Both the position numbers and the translations under genes were made by a program. From an uncultured Gilliamella sp. (GTDB lineage: Bacteria > Pseudomonadota > Gammaproteobacteria > Enterobacterales > Orbaceae), in assembly GCA_946482005.1 (NCBI GenBank), contig CAMLPV010000005.1, positions 1-64,000 of the forward strand: a DNA stretch of 64,000 bases, given 5' to 3'. The notes below the pieces were generated by a model. It had not been told where the DNA came from. It ran no database searches and saw only the letters and a program-made list of their open reading frames with translations. This document shows positions 10,375 through 19,452 of this stretch, piece by piece. Each line of letters begins with the position of its first letter. Within the stretch, counting starts at the first letter, position 1.

Positions 10375-10455
10375 ATGAAAACCCCACATAAAAATTTAAT
10401 TACACTAATCAAAAACCGTAAATTGAAAAAAGCACAAGAAAAAGTGAATAAATAA
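10375..10455 (+). CDS. Small basic protein, 26 aa, unknown
   Basis: A 26-codon ORF has a near-ideal ribosome site (AGAGGAG at 10362-10368, 6-nt spacer). The peptide begins MKTPHKNLITLIKNRK and is very basic, with 9 lysines and one arginine and only one acidic residue. It could form an amphipathic helix. A rho-independent terminator stands 40 nt after the stop, so this is a self-contained transcription unit. Upstream, a 14-bp palindrome (TGTTTAATTAAACA, 10264-10277) and a hairpin near 10322-10346 could be control elements. I do not recognise the family. It could be a small regulatory protein, a ribosome- or membrane-binding peptide, or a toxin. Confidence 0.6.
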   Translation: MKTPHKNLITLIKNRKLKKAQEKVNK

Positions 10456-10494
10456 CGATTTGCCTAATGATTTGTGTAAAATTGTAATAAAATT

Positions 10495-10520
10495 AAACCC
10501 CATAACTTGGGGTTTTTTCT
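10495..10520 (+). terminator. Rho-independent terminator
   Basis: AACCCC pairs with GGGGTT around CATAACTT-type loop bases and is followed by a run of T. It ends the unit containing the 26-aa ORF. Confidence 0.85.
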
Positions 10521-10556
10521 CATATAATAAAGATCGACAACGCTTAATTTGATAAA

Positions 10557-10772
10557 TTACGCCGAAGCTTTTTTCAAAATCTCATAAAGTTGATCTTTTA
10601 ATTTTAGTTTCTGTTTTTTTAGATTCTCAATACTTTCTGAAGTATCAACAGCAATACCCGATTCAATGTTTTTAATTTTTTGATCAAGATCATTGTGTTC
10701 ATCAAATAATTTTTGAAAACGCAAATCGGATTTTTTTAATTTAGAAATTAAGTCACGATATTCTGGAAACAT
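10557..10772 (-). CDS. YdcH-family (DUF465) small coiled-coil protein
   Basis: This 71-aa protein opens with MFPEYRDLISKLKK and has two helical stretches rich in K, E, L and D: residues 1-40 with FDEHNDLDQKIKN, then 48-70 with ENLKKQKLKLKDQLYEIL. This is the usual DUF465/YdcH pattern of a short antiparallel coiled coil. The length is close to the family norm (about 70-75). A good AGGGGG site precedes the ATG on the minus strand. The molecular role of the family is not well defined. It is divergent from the YjgR homologue at 10875, so the intervening 100 bp holds both promoters. Confidence 0.85.
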   Translation of the reverse strand: MFPEYRDLISKLKKSDLRFQKLFDEHNDLDQKIKNIESGIAVDTSESIENLKKQKLKLKDQLYEILKKASA

Positions 10773-10874
10773 ACAGCCCCCTTACAAGATTAGTTAAAAT
10801 AATAGCAGTTATTTCTAAATCAGCTTACAATATTCTTAATTGTTTTAATAGCAATTTTTGAATGGGAGATGTTT

Positions 10875-12392
10875 ATGAGTGAAAAGATCGTTATTGCCAA
10901 AAGTGAAGGTAATGATTTATACATCCTTGCATCTTTGGCTAATCGCCATGGTTTAATTACTGGTGCAACAGGTACCGGTAAAACCGTAACCCTACAAAAA
11001 ATGGCGGAAAAGTTTTCGCAAATCGGTGTACCAGTATTTCTTGCTGATGTAAAAGGTGATCTAACCGGCCTTGGTGAAAAAGGCGTATTATCGGAAAAAT
11101 TACAATCACGGCTAGCAAATATTGGGGTAACTGATTGGTTACCTACGTCATCACCTTTAGAATTATGGGATGTATTTGGCGAAAAAGGTATTCCAGTTCG
11201 CAGTACGGTTTCTGATATTGGTCCGATTTTATTGGGACGACTCTTAAATCTAAACGACATTCAATCTGGCGTTTTACAATTAGTTTTTAAAATTGCTGAT
11301 GATAATGGTTTATTATTACTCGATTTTAAAGATTTAAGGACTTTTATCCAATTTATTGGTGATAATGCTAAAAAATTTACTACTCAATATGGCAATATTA
11401 GTTCAGCAACAATAGGGGCAATTCAACGAGGATTACTTACTTTACAACAGCAAGGTGCAGAATTCTTCCTAGGTGAACCAATGTTCGATATTCATGATTT
11501 GCTGCAAACTAATGCAGAAGGTCATGGAGTTATCAATATTTTATCCGCCAATAAATTATATAATTCCCCAAAATTATATTCAGTTTTCCTATTGTGGTTA
11601 TTATCCGAACTGTTTGAACATTTACCGGAAGTAGGTGATCTTGATAAGCCTAAACTGGTATTCTTTTTTGATGAAGCACATCTGCTTTTTAATGATATTT
11701 CCCCGGCTTTATTAGAAAAAATTGAACAAGTTGTTCGTCTAATTCGTTCTAAAGGGGTAGGTATCTATTTTGCCACCCAAAGTCCAACCGATATACCTGA
11801 AACTATCCTTGGGCAATTAGGTAATCGTGTCCAGCACGCATTACGGGCATTTACCCCTAAAGATCAAAAAGCGGTTAAAGTTGCTGCTCAAACTATGCGA
11901 GCTAACCCAAATTTTGATACCGAAAAAGCTATCATGGAGCTTGGTGTCGGCGAGGCACTTATTTCATTTTTAGATGAGAAGGGGCGACCGAATATCGTTC
12001 AACGAGGCATGGTTATTGCCCCAGGTTCTAAAATGGGGCCAATGGATAGTGATAATCAGCTGTCGATCATTCATCAATCTCACTTTTATGACAAATATTC
12101 AACAACCATCGATCGTGAATCAGCCTACGAAAAACTTAAACAAGGTTTTACTATCAATACGGCAAATGATCAAAATCCAGCAGAAAGCAATTCAACACCA
12201 AATTCTACAAATCAAGATGAGCACGGTGGTGTAATGGATTTTTTAAGTTCAATTTTTTTTGGCAGGACTGGGTCAAAAGGTGGACAACATGACGGGATAG
12301 TTCAATCCGTTGCCAAAAGTGCAACTAGACAGATGGTTAATCAAATTGGCAGACAAATTACACGAGGGATCTTGGGTGGTTTTAAAAAATAA
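10875..12392 (+). CDS. DUF853 / HerA-like ATPase YjgR
   Basis: This is a cytoplasmic P-loop ATPase of the HerA/FtsK-like superfamily, the E. coli YjgR family, whose biological role is poorly defined. Walker A is GATGTGKT (about 30-37). The Walker B region is [10 protein letters not shown] (about 264-273). A conserved [15 protein letters not shown] follows, which is sensor-like, and then an arginine-rich segment. The tail is low-complexity and glycine-rich after about residue 420. The ATG at 10869 is only 1 nt from the GGGAG site, so the ATG at 10875 (6-nt spacing) is preferred, giving 505 aa. Confidence 0.9.
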   Translation: MSEKIVIAKSEGNDLYILASLANRHGLITGATGTGKTVTLQKMAEKFSQIGVPVFLADVKGDLTGLGEKGVLSEKLQSRLANIGVTDWLPTSSPLELWDVFGEKGIPVRSTVSDIGPILLGRLLNLNDIQSGVLQLVFKIADDNGLLLLDFKDLRTFIQFIGDNAKKFTTQYGNISSATIGAIQRGLLTLQQQGAEFFLGEPMFDIHDLLQTNAEGHGVINILSANKLYNSPKLYSVFLLWLLSELFEHLPEVGDLDKPKLVFFFDEAHLLFNDISPALLEKIEQVVRLIRSKGVGIYFATQSPTDIPETILGQLGNRVQHALRAFTPKDQKAVKVAAQTMRANPNFDTEKAIMELGVGEALISFLDEKGRPNIVQRGMVIAPGSKMGPMDSDNQLSIIHQSHFYDKYSTTIDRESAYEKLKQGFTINTANDQNPAESNSTPNSTNQDEHGGVMDFLSSIFFGRTGSKGGQHDGIVQSVAKSATRQMVNQIGRQITRGILGGFKK

Positions 12393-12438
12393 GTTAAATA
12401 ACTAACAGATAAACGGCAAAAAACTTAAGGAGTTATAG

Positions 12439-13527
12439 ATGTTAAAATTATTTATTGAATGGTACAAAAAACGCTTTAGCGATCCACATGTGGTATCGCT
12501 AATGATTGTTATCATTGTGTTATTTTTTATCATCTATTTCTTCAATAAAATTTTGCTGCCTATTTTAATTGCCATTGTTTTATCTTATCTGCTTGATAGA
12601 CCGGTCAATTATCTACAACAAAAAAAAGTTCCGCATACATTAGCCGTCGTTATCGTGTTATTAGTGTTTATGTTAGTTGGTTTAGCTGGGATGATGATTT
12701 TACTTCCTTTGATTTGGCAACAAGGTGTTAGTTTAATTACGAATATTCCAACAATGTTGAATTTTGCCAACAAATTTATTACTTCTCTGCCTGAACATTA
12801 TCCTGAACTTATTGATGTTGGATTATTTGATTCGATAATTCAAGGCATAACCAGTAAAGTGGTGCAAACCGGCAACTCATTATTACAGTTTTCAATTAGC
12901 TCTTTATTTGGTTTAGTTTCGGTGGTTATTAATGCCGTCTTAGTCCCGATTATTATGTTTTTCTTATTAAAAGATAAATCGAAAATATGGGGATATTGTT
13001 CTAAGGCTTTGCCCAAAAATCGAACTATATTAAATAAAGTTGCTACCGAGATGGATCAACAAATATCGAATTACATCGTCGGTAATGTTTTACATATCAT
13101 TATTTTGTCCGTCTGTGTTTATATACCTTTTTGGTATTTCGGCTTGGATTATGGATTATTGTTAGCCGTTTTAGTTGGTCTTTCAGTGCTGATCCCCTAC
13201 ATTGGCATTATTATTTCCAGTATTCCGGTGGTGTTAATTGCGCTTTCGCAATGGGGTTTCACGGCGCAATTTAGTTATTTAATTTTCTTTTATATTCTTA
13301 TTCAAGCTCTTGATGGTAATTTATTAGTTCCTTATCTTTTTTCTGAAAAACTTAATTTGCATCCATTAGTTATCATTGTAGCGGTAATCATTTTTGGCGG
13401 ATTATGGGGATTTTGGGGCGTATTTTTTGCTATACCCTTAGCAACATTAGTTAAAGCAATTATTAATGCGTGGCCGAATTTGGAAGAGATAAATAATATA
13501 AAAAATGAAAAAAAGCAGATTAAATGA
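12439..13527 (+). CDS. AI-2E family (PerM/YdiK-like) membrane permease
   Basis: This integral inner-membrane protein of 362 aa has about seven to eight hydrophobic helices: a pair near 20-50, one at 70-92, one near 150-180, then a cluster from 215 to 345. The middle extracytoplasmic stretch and the LLVPYLFSEKLNLHP(L)V motif near 293-308 are typical of the UPF0118/AI-2E transporter family (PerM in E. coli). The substrate is not certain for most members. A clear AAGGAG ribosome site precedes the ATG. It lies 46 nt after the YjgR gene and may be co-transcribed with it. A bidirectional terminator overlaps its stop codon. Confidence 0.85.
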   Translation: MLKLFIEWYKKRFSDPHVVSLMIVIIVLFFIIYFFNKILLPILIAIVLSYLLDRPVNYLQQKKVPHTLAVVIVLLVFMLVGLAGMMILLPLIWQQGVSLITNIPTMLNFANKFITSLPEHYPELIDVGLFDSIIQGITSKVVQTGNSLLQFSISSLFGLVSVVINAVLVPIIMFFLLKDKSKIWGYCSKALPKNRTILNKVATEMDQQISNYIVGNVLHIIILSVCVYIPFWYFGLDYGLLLAVLVGLSVLIPYIGIIISSIPVVLIALSQWGFTAQFSYLIFFYILIQALDGNLLVPYLFSEKLNLHPLVIIVAVIIFGGLWGFWGVFFAIPLATLVKAIINAWPNLEEINNIKNEKKQIK

Positions 13528-13536
13528 TTAATCTGC
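13515..13536. terminator. Bidirectional terminator between the AI-2E permease gene and bcp
   Basis: GCAGATTAA pairs perfectly with TTAATCTGC around ATGA. A-rich sequence lies on the left and T-rich on the right, so it can end transcription of both convergent genes. The permease stop codon lies in the loop and stem. Confidence 0.75.
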
Positions 13537-13550
13537 TTTAATCTGAAAAA

Positions 13551-14024
13551 TTAACTATTATTTTTTAGATAATCTAAAACAATAGTGTGATGGTTAGCTG
13601 TTTTAAAATCATCAAAAACTTTTTCGATCTTACCATCTTTATCGATCAAAAAACTTATGCGATGAATACCATCATAAGTTTTTCCCATAAATTCTTTTTC
13701 ACCCCAAACGCCAAAGGCATCACAAGTTTTATGATCTTCATCTGAAAGTAGGGTAAAGTTTAATAATTCTTTATCAACAAAACGTGATAATTTTTCCGGT
13801 TTATCCGTACTAATACCAATAACAACTACATTATATTTTTTAAAATCATCAGCACTATCACGTAAGTTACACGCTTGTACTGTACAACCAGGCGTCATCG
13901 CTTTAGGGTAAAAATAGAGTAAAATACGCTGATCTTTAAACTCTTTTGAACTAATAAGCTCGCCATCTTGGTCAGGTAGAGAAAATAGAGGTGCTTTATC
14001 ACCTTCTTTTAGTGGATTAACCAT
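13551..14024 (-). CDS. bcp: Thioredoxin-dependent peroxiredoxin (BCP/PrxQ)
   Basis: This is a cytoplasmic thiol peroxidase that reduces hydrogen peroxide and alkyl hydroperoxides with thioredoxin. The 157 aa are standard for BCP. The peroxidatic cysteine is C47 in TPGCTVQAC and the resolving cysteine is C52, five residues later, the PrxQ atypical two-cysteine arrangement. The thioredoxin fold is apparent from LFSLPDQDG, LLYFYPKAMTPGC and the later GIHRISFLIDKDGKI. It is on the minus strand downstream of hemL (69-nt gap), so it may share its transcript. Confidence 0.95.
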   Translation of the reverse strand: MVNPLKEGDKAPLFSLPDQDGELISSKEFKDQRILLYFYPKAMTPGCTVQACNLRDSADDFKKYNVVVIGISTDKPEKLSRFVDKELLNFTLLSDEDHKTCDAFGVWGEKEFMGKTYDGIHRISFLIDKDGKIEKVFDDFKTANHHTIVLDYLKNNS

Positions 14025-14093
14025 AAATTTATTACCTATGTTAATAGTTAAAATTTTAATCGATATGAGTATAATTTACTATATTTTATCAAG

Positions 14094-15386
14094 TTAACTT
14101 ATGTTTTTAAAAAAACGGCTTGCTGCATCAATTGTTAGATCGATCTCTTTATCTGTGTGCATAAGTGACATGAAACCAGCTTCGAAAGCTGAGGGCGCAA
14201 AGTAAACTCCTTCAGCGAGCATATGATGATAGAATTTTTTGAATAATTCAACATTACAATTCATTACATCCTTATAACTGCTCACTTCTAAAGCAGTTGT
14301 AAAGAAAAATCCAAACATTCCTCCTGCATGATTAACCACAAATGGTACATTAAAACGTCTTGCTGCAGACAATAGACCATTAACTAGTGTAGCGGCTTTC
14401 TCCTCTAATTCTTGATAAATACCTACATCCATCAATTTGGTCAAAGTGGTATAACCAGCCGCCATAGCTACTGGATTACCGGAAAGTGTTCCCGCTTGAT
14501 AAATTGGTCCAGTTGGTGCCAATTGTTGCATGATTTCGCTTCGACCACCAAAAGCACCAACCGGCATACCACCACCGATAATTTTACCTAAGCATGTCAA
14601 ATCTGGAATAACATCGTAATATTCTTGCGCGCCACCTAAGGCAACTCTAAAGCCAGTCATTACCTCATCAATAATTAATAAAGCACCATAATTATCACAT
14701 AAACTTCTTAATCCTTGTAAGAATGACTTTTTAGCGGGAACACAGTTCATATTACCGGCAACAGGCTCAATGATAATCGCGGCTATCTGATCCGGAAACA
14801 GCTCAAATTGTTTTTTTACCGATTCTAAATCGTTATAATCACAGACTAAGGTATGTTTAACAAAATCTTGCGGTACCCCAGGAGAGGTCGGGTGACCAAA
14901 AGTAAGTGCTCCAGAACCCGCTTTAACTAATAAATAATCCGCATGTCCATGATAACAGCCTTCAAATTTGATTATTTTGTCACGACCGGTATAGCCGCGG
15001 GCAAGGCGTATTGCACTCATGGTTGCCTCAGTACCTGAATTTACCATGCGTAGCATCTCTATAGATGGCATCAATTGAGTAACGAGGTTGGCCATTTTGG
15101 TTTCAATTTCGGTTGGTGCCCCATAGCTTAAACCTTTACGAACAGCATTAATCACAGCCTCTGCTACATCGGCATCATTATGACCTAAAATCATTGGTCC
15201 CCAAGATCCAACATAATCAATATATGCTTTTTCATCAACATCATAAATATAAGCACCATCAGCTTTTTCAATGAATAACGGTGTTCCACCAACTCCATTA
15301 AAGGCACGTACGGGCGAATTAACCCCTCCTGGCATTAAAGTTAATGCTTCGTGGTAAAGTTTTTCTGATTTAAATGTTTTAAGCAT
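14094..15386 (-). CDS. hemL: Glutamate-1-semialdehyde 2,1-aminomutase
   Basis: This PLP enzyme converts glutamate-1-semialdehyde to 5-aminolevulinate in the C5 haem/tetrapyrrole pathway. The 430 aa are close to the family norm. [17 protein letters not shown] opens the protein, [15 protein letters not shown] is at about 145-159, [10 protein letters not shown] is at 238-247, and the PLP lysine is K268 in [13 protein letters not shown]. It is divergent from erpA, with about 157 bp between start codons. The gene pair hemL/erpA adjacency is conserved in enterics. Confidence 0.97.
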   Translation of the reverse strand: MLKTFKSEKLYHEALTLMPGGVNSPVRAFNGVGGTPLFIEKADGAYIYDVDEKAYIDYVGSWGPMILGHNDADVAEAVINAVRKGLSYGAPTEIETKMANLVTQLMPSIEMLRMVNSGTEATMSAIRLARGYTGRDKIIKFEGCYHGHADYLLVKAGSGALTFGHPTSPGVPQDFVKHTLVCDYNDLESVKKQFELFPDQIAAIIIEPVAGNMNCVPAKKSFLQGLRSLCDNYGALLIIDEVMTGFRVALGGAQEYYDVIPDLTCLGKIIGGGMPVGAFGGRSEIMQQLAPTGPIYQAGTLSGNPVAMAAGYTTLTKLMDVGIYQELEEKAATLVNGLLSAARRFNVPFVVNHAGGMFGFFFTTALEVSSYKDVMNCNVELFKKFYHHMLAEGVYFAPSAFEAGFMSLMHTDKEIDLTIDAASRFFKNIS

Positions 15387-15543
15387 AATTATGGTCTTCT
15401 CTGTAGAAATTGTTGTCGTATTTATTCATAAAATTAACCTAAATTCAAGCAAGCCATACAAATTTAACTAATTGATGTTTTCATTTTGTATTTTCTTTTT
15501 CCAAGAGTATATAATATGAGAGTACTTAAAGTAGGAGAATAAA

Positions 15544-15882
15544 ATGAGCGATGCCTTACCAATTAACTTTACTGATGCTGCTGCAAATAAAGTAAAAACG
15601 CTAGTAACGGAAGAAGAAAACCCGAATCTTAAATTACGAGTTTATATCACCGGTGGTGGGTGTAGTGGATTCCAGTATGGTTTTACCTTTGACGAAAAAG
15701 TTAATGAAGATGATCTAGCGATCGAAAAAAATGGTGTCTCACTTCTTATTGACCCTATGAGCCTACAATACCTTGTCGGTGGCACAATAGACTATGTTGA
15801 AGGATTGCAAGGTTCACGTTTTGTGGTAGATAACCCAAATGCAACCACCACTTGTGGTTGTGGTTCATCTTTCAGTGTTTAA
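15544..15882 (+). CDS. erpA: Iron-sulfur cluster insertion protein ErpA
   Basis: This A-type Fe-S carrier delivers clusters to apoproteins such as IspG/IspH and respiratory enzymes. It has 112 aa with the three ligand cysteines C40 (GGGCSGF), C104 and C106 (TTCGCGSSF), in the expected C-X63-C-X-C pattern. A strong AGGAG ribosome site precedes the ATG. A TATAAT-like box lies near 15510. An imperfect hairpin (GAGGGG with TCCCTC, 15939-15963) follows, without a T-run. Confidence 0.96.
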   Translation: MSDALPINFTDAAANKVKTLVTEEENPNLKLRVYITGGGCSGFQYGFTFDEKVNEDDLAIEKNGVSLLIDPMSLQYLVGGTIDYVEGLQGSRFVVDNPNATTTCGCGSSFSV

Positions 15883-16082
15883 TCAACTCTTAATCGTTAA
15901 TTAAATTTTCATTATTATTCATATTTAAACCAATTTTTGAGGGGATTGATTAAAAATTCCCTCAAATGTGACAAACATTGAGCAGTTAAACAATTATTTT
16001 AAATTTTCTATTGACGTAAAATTTAAGATCGGTAAAATGCACAGCATCCAAAACGCAGTTATCTTTCGGAACTAAGTTTTGC

Positions 16083-16170
16083 GCCCGGGTGGTGAAATCG
16101 GTAGACACAAGGGATTTAAAATCCCTCGGCCTTTTTGGCCGTGCGAGTTCAAGTCTCGCCCCGGGCACCA
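16083..16170 (+). tRNA. tRNA-Leu (anticodon TAA)
   Basis: The 88-nt class II cloverleaf has acceptor stem GCCCGGG/CCCGGGC, anticodon arm GGGATTTAAAATCCC with TAA, a long variable arm (CCTCGGCCTTTTTGGCCGTG), a T-arm and an encoded CCA. It resembles E. coli leuZ. Confidence 0.97.
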
Positions 16171-16187
16171 TTTAAAACACTTCTTAT

Positions 16188-16263
16188 GCGGGAATAGCTC
16201 AGTTGGTAGAGCGCAACCTTGCCAAGGTTGAGGTCGCGAGTTCGAACCTCGTTTCCCGCTCCA
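16188..16263 (+). tRNA. tRNA-Gly (anticodon GCC)
   Basis: The 76-nt cloverleaf has acceptor stem GCGGGAA/TTCCCGC, anticodon arm CAACCTTGCCAAGGTTG, T-loop TTCGAAC, U73 and an encoded CCA. It lies 17 nt after tRNA-Leu, so the two are one transcript. Confidence 0.97.
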
Positions 16264-16753
16264 ATTTCAAATATCCAAAAATAATAAAAAATACTCTCGT
16301 TATTTCATCCAACATTTTCCTCGGAAAGATTATTGAAATATTATTAATGCTAAATATTGGCGTGAATGTTTTCGATTCCGTAGTCATATTGGTTTAGTAA
16401 TTCTCTATTTTTGCTTATAGTTAAACATAAAAAGTTCTCTAACATGGCGACGCTATTATTTTAATATCGTCTATGAATGTTAGTTATACTCGATTAATCG
16501 CCTCTTAGTTATAGATCATCAATCAATATCAAACGCCATTCAGCACAATCTAGATAAATTTGACTGACCTGACTTTTGGTCTTTGGCAAGCAAATTTTTA
16601 ATCATTAGCATCGACTATTTGTTTTTCCTTTTACGAATCACATTTTGTTTTTTATCAGTTTTTTTCCAACAAAAAGTAACCCCAATAATCATTGTCTAAT
16701 AGCAAGGCCTTCGTATAATCAAATCGAAATGGATTTTTTAAAGGAGAAAACCT
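16264..16753. other. Promoter-side gap between the tRNAs and the PTS operon
   Basis: No gene is visible in about 490 nt. The right end must contain the PTS operon promoter. I see no clear CRP site, sigma-54 site or antiterminator hairpin that could be called with confidence. Confidence 0.3.
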
Positions 16754-17218
16754 TTGTTAACTAAACTTATCAAAGCTGCTTATATTCAACTTGATATTGA
16801 AGCCAGTAGCTTTGAGGAAGCAATAGAATTAGCGATGTCACCATTAGTTATCGATGAGGTGGTTACGACTGATTACGTCGATAAAGTTATCGCTATATTA
16901 AGGGAAATTGGTCCATATATCGTCATTACTAAAAATATTGCCATTCCTCATGCCCCATCGGAATCCGGCGCCAAGAAACTGGCTATAGGATTTACTAGAT
17001 TGAAGAACGCTATTGTTTCAGGAAATTCAGCCAATGATCCAGTCAAGTTTTTGTTTAGCTTAAGTTCACCGACCGGAGACGATCATTTAACCGCATTATC
17101 AGAATTAGTATCTTTATTTAGTGATGAGCAATTTTTAGCTTTTATACAAGCTGTGAAAAAACCGCGTGATTTTATAGATTTTTTAGAAAACTTTGAGAGG
17201 AGTATCGAAAATGATTAA
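16754..17218 (+). CDS. PTS sugar transporter subunit IIA (ascorbate/fructose type)
   Basis: This cytoplasmic phosphotransfer protein of 154 aa resembles UlaC/SgaA and FruA-type IIA domains. The phosphorylated histidine is H66 in NIAIPHAPSESGAKKL, and the later SPTGDDHLTALSELV is the usual second-histidine region. No ATG fits. The TTG at 16754 has an ideal AAGGAG site 7 nt upstream and begins LTKLIKAAYIQ. Its stop overlaps the start of the IIB gene by 8 nt, so it is the first gene of a translationally coupled PTS operon. Confidence 0.88.
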   Translation: MLTKLIKAAYIQLDIEASSFEEAIELAMSPLVIDEVVTTDYVDKVIAILREIGPYIVITKNIAIPHAPSESGAKKLAIGFTRLKNAIVSGNSANDPVKFLFSLSSPTGDDHLTALSELVSLFSDEQFLAFIQAVKKPRDFIDFLENFERSIEND

Positions 17219-17501
17219 AGCATTAGTTGCCTGCCGTGCAGGAGTTGGGTCAAGTTTAATGTTAAAAATTAAATTGAATGAAGTTATCAAAGAAAATAGC
17301 TTTCCAATTGCTCTTGAGCACTCTTCATTAGATGGTGTTCCTGGATTTAATGGTAAATATATCATTACGTTACCTGATGTAGCCGAAGATTTAGAAAAGA
17401 AGAATCTTCCACAACGTATTATCGGAATCCAAAATATTATGGATAAAAACGAAATAAAAGAAAAATTAGAGTTTGCTCTTAAAGAAGATGGGTTAATTTA
17501 A
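17211..17501 (+). CDS. PTS sugar transporter subunit IIB (ascorbate type)
   Basis: This 96-aa IIB protein accepts phosphate from IIA and passes it to the sugar. The phosphocysteine is C8 in ALVACRAGVGSSLMLKIK, the CxxGxGSS loop of SgaB/UlaB-type IIB. An in-frame TTG exists at 17193, but the GAGAGGAG just after it is the ribosome site for the ATG at 17211. It overlaps the IIA gene by 8 nt and is followed by the IIC gene after 17 nt. Confidence 0.88.
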   Translation: MIKALVACRAGVGSSLMLKIKLNEVIKENSFPIALEHSSLDGVPGFNGKYIITLPDVAEDLEKKNLPQRIIGIQNIMDKNEIKEKLEFALKEDGLI

Positions 17502-17518
17502 TTGTTAAGGGGTCTAAA

Positions 17519-18778
17519 ATGGATTTTATAATTAGTTTTCTTAGCACTCCAGCTGTTTTACTCGGCGTGGTTGCGTTTGTTGGCTTGTTAGCGCAAAAGA
17601 AACAGTTGGTAGAAGTTTTTACTGGCACATTTAAAACAACCATTGGTTTTTTAATTTTTAGTGCTGGTGGGGCGCTTATGACAGGTGCTCTACAAAATTT
17701 TAATAAATTATTTCAAGAAGGTTTCCATATCGTTGGCATCGTTGCATCACCAGAAGCAGCAGCGGGTATGGCGCAAACAGAATACGCTTTAGTAACTTCT
17801 GTTACGCTAATATTAGGTTTTGCGATGAATTTAGTTTTTGCCAGAATTACGCCGTTTAAAAATATCTTTTTCACCACTGGCCATAGTCTATTCTTTGCTT
17901 GTGTATTATCACTAATCCTAAAATCTTATGGTTTATCTAATACCGCCGCTATTTTAATCGGTGGAACGATTTTAGGTTTCGCGTCAAGTGCATTGCCGCA
18001 ATTATGTCAACCATTTATGCGAAGAATTACTGGCAGTGATGTGCAAGCTATCGGTCATTTTAATATGTTCGGCTATGCACTTTCTGGTCTATTAGGCAAA
18101 GTATTTAGCAAATATAGCGACAAAACAACAGAAGATATTCATTTCCCTAAATGGTTATCTTTCTTCCGCGATTTCTTAATGGGGGTTGCAGTTGTTATGC
18201 TTGTCTTATTCTATATTTCAGCATTTAAAGCTGGCGAGACCTTTACTCAAGGATTAGCGGGTAAAGTACACTGGTTGGTATTTCCTTTTATTCAAGCATT
18301 TACTTTTACCGCAGGAATGTCAATTTTAATGACTGGTGTAAGAATGTTCTTAGCAGAGATCACCGCTGCATTCGTCTCTATTTCTGAAAAATTCATACCA
18401 AACTCACGCCCAGCGTTGGATGTTCCAACTGTATTTCCTTTTGCACCAACGGCTGTAATTATCGGTTTCCTTTGTTCTTATGCGGCTGGTTTAGTTGGTG
18501 TAACCACAATGGTTGCATTGGATTTTCCAGTTGTCATTATTCCTGCCGCTCATATCTGTTTTTTCTCTGGCGGTACTGCAGGTGTATTTGGTAATTCAAC
18601 CGGTGGTTGGCGTGGCGCTATGTTAGGTTCTTTTGTGGTTGGACTTTTGTTAGCCTTTTTACCTACCGTTTTATATCCGATATTCGGCAATATGGGAATA
18701 GAAGGCTCAACCTTCCCAAATATAGACTACAACATTGTGGGTATTTTCTTAGAAAAAATACTTCGTTTCACCATGTAG
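17519..18778 (+). CDS. PTS sugar transporter subunit IIC (UlaA/SgaT family)
   Basis: This membrane permease has 419 aa and about ten to eleven helices. Conserved UlaA/SgaT features include LLGVVAFVGLLAQKK near the N-terminus, TIGFLIFSAGGALMTGAL, and a C-terminal ICFFSGGTAGVFGNSTGGWRGA. UlaA transports L-ascorbate, but the family includes many members of unknown sugar. No UlaG, UlaD, UlaE or UlaF homologue is nearby, so ascorbate is unlikely to be the substrate. Downstream genes encode an isomerase and two aldolases. Confidence 0.88.
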   Translation: MDFIISFLSTPAVLLGVVAFVGLLAQKKQLVEVFTGTFKTTIGFLIFSAGGALMTGALQNFNKLFQEGFHIVGIVASPEAAAGMAQTEYALVTSVTLILGFAMNLVFARITPFKNIFFTTGHSLFFACVLSLILKSYGLSNTAAILIGGTILGFASSALPQLCQPFMRRITGSDVQAIGHFNMFGYALSGLLGKVFSKYSDKTTEDIHFPKWLSFFRDFLMGVAVVMLVLFYISAFKAGETFTQGLAGKVHWLVFPFIQAFTFTAGMSILMTGVRMFLAEITAAFVSISEKFIPNSRPALDVPTVFPFAPTAVIIGFLCSYAAGLVGVTTMVALDFPVVIIPAAHICFFSGGTAGVFGNSTGGWRGAMLGSFVVGLLLAFLPTVLYPIFGNMGIEGSTFPNIDYNIVGIFLEKILRFTM

Positions 18779-18855
18779 TGTATAGCGGTTTGATTAAAGA
18801 TGCTTTGAAAAATAACTCATTTTTTCAGAGTATTGAGTAAATAGAGGAATTGTAT

Positions 18856-19452
18856 ATGTTAGAAAAATATATTGATTGTATCAAATCGGAATTGTCAGAA
18901 TATATTAAATATATTGGCGAAGAAAATTTAAATAAAGCAAAGGATTTAATCATCAGTAAAAAAAATGAAGGCTGTCGGCTACATGTTACCGGAATTGGTA
19001 AACCTTCTTATGTTGCTCATTATATTGCTTCGTTATTCTCATCAATAGGAATACCTTCTTATTTTCTAGATGGAACTGAAACTATTCATGGTTCGGCAGG
19101 GCAAGTTTTATCAGGTGATATCGTGATTGCAATTTCCAATAGTGGTGAAACAGAAGAGTTAAAAAAAGCAATTTGTACTTTGCAAAAATTAGGTACACAA
19201 ATTATCGGGGTTGCGGGCAATAACAATTCTTGGTTAGCTCAACATTGCGACATATTTTTATTTGCTGGAGTAAAACAAGAAGGGGACAACTTAAACAAAC
19301 CCCCGCGAATATCCATACTTGCTGAAGTGATTATTTTACAGTGTTTATCAATAAAACTCCAAGAAGCTGTAGGCTTAACCGAAAATATGTATTATCAATG
19401 GCATCCAGGTGGCAGTTTAGGCGCTTCTCTAAGAGGAGGAAAAGTATGTTAA
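18856..19452 (+). CDS. SIS-domain sugar-phosphate isomerase/deglycase-like protein
   Basis: This 198-aa single SIS-domain protein resembles the isomerase half of KdsD/GutQ (arabinose-5-phosphate isomerase) and 6-phospho-3-hexuloisomerase. Visible motifs are GIGKPSYVAHYIASLFSSIG (about 38-57), the ETIHGSAGQVLSGDIVIAIS stretch (about 72-91) and SNSGETEEL (91-99), the sugar-phosphate binding loop. A TTG at 18850 is in frame, but GAGG at 18844-18847 is better placed for the ATG at 18856. The stop overlaps the next gene by 7 nt. It probably isomerises the phosphosugar delivered by the PTS. The exact substrate is unknown. Confidence 0.8.
   Translation: MLEKYIDCIKSELSEYIKYIGEENLNKAKDLIISKKNEGCRLHVTGIGKPSYVAHYIASLFSSIGIPSYFLDGTETIHGSAGQVLSGDIVIAISNSGETEELKKAICTLQKLGTQIIGVAGNNNSWLAQHCDIFLFAGVKQEGDNLNKPPRISILAEVIILQCLSIKLQEAVGLTENMYYQWHPGGSLGASLRGGKVC

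Noticed and set aside
15939-15963. Hairpin after erpA as terminator
   Set aside because: The stem is imperfect and lacks a T-run on either strand.
16590-16620. TTGGCAAGCAAATTTTT resembling a sigma-54 promoter before the PTS operon
   Set aside because: The -12 TGC element is missing at the correct spacing, and the operon's PRD regulator is of the MtlR type without a sigma-54 activator domain.
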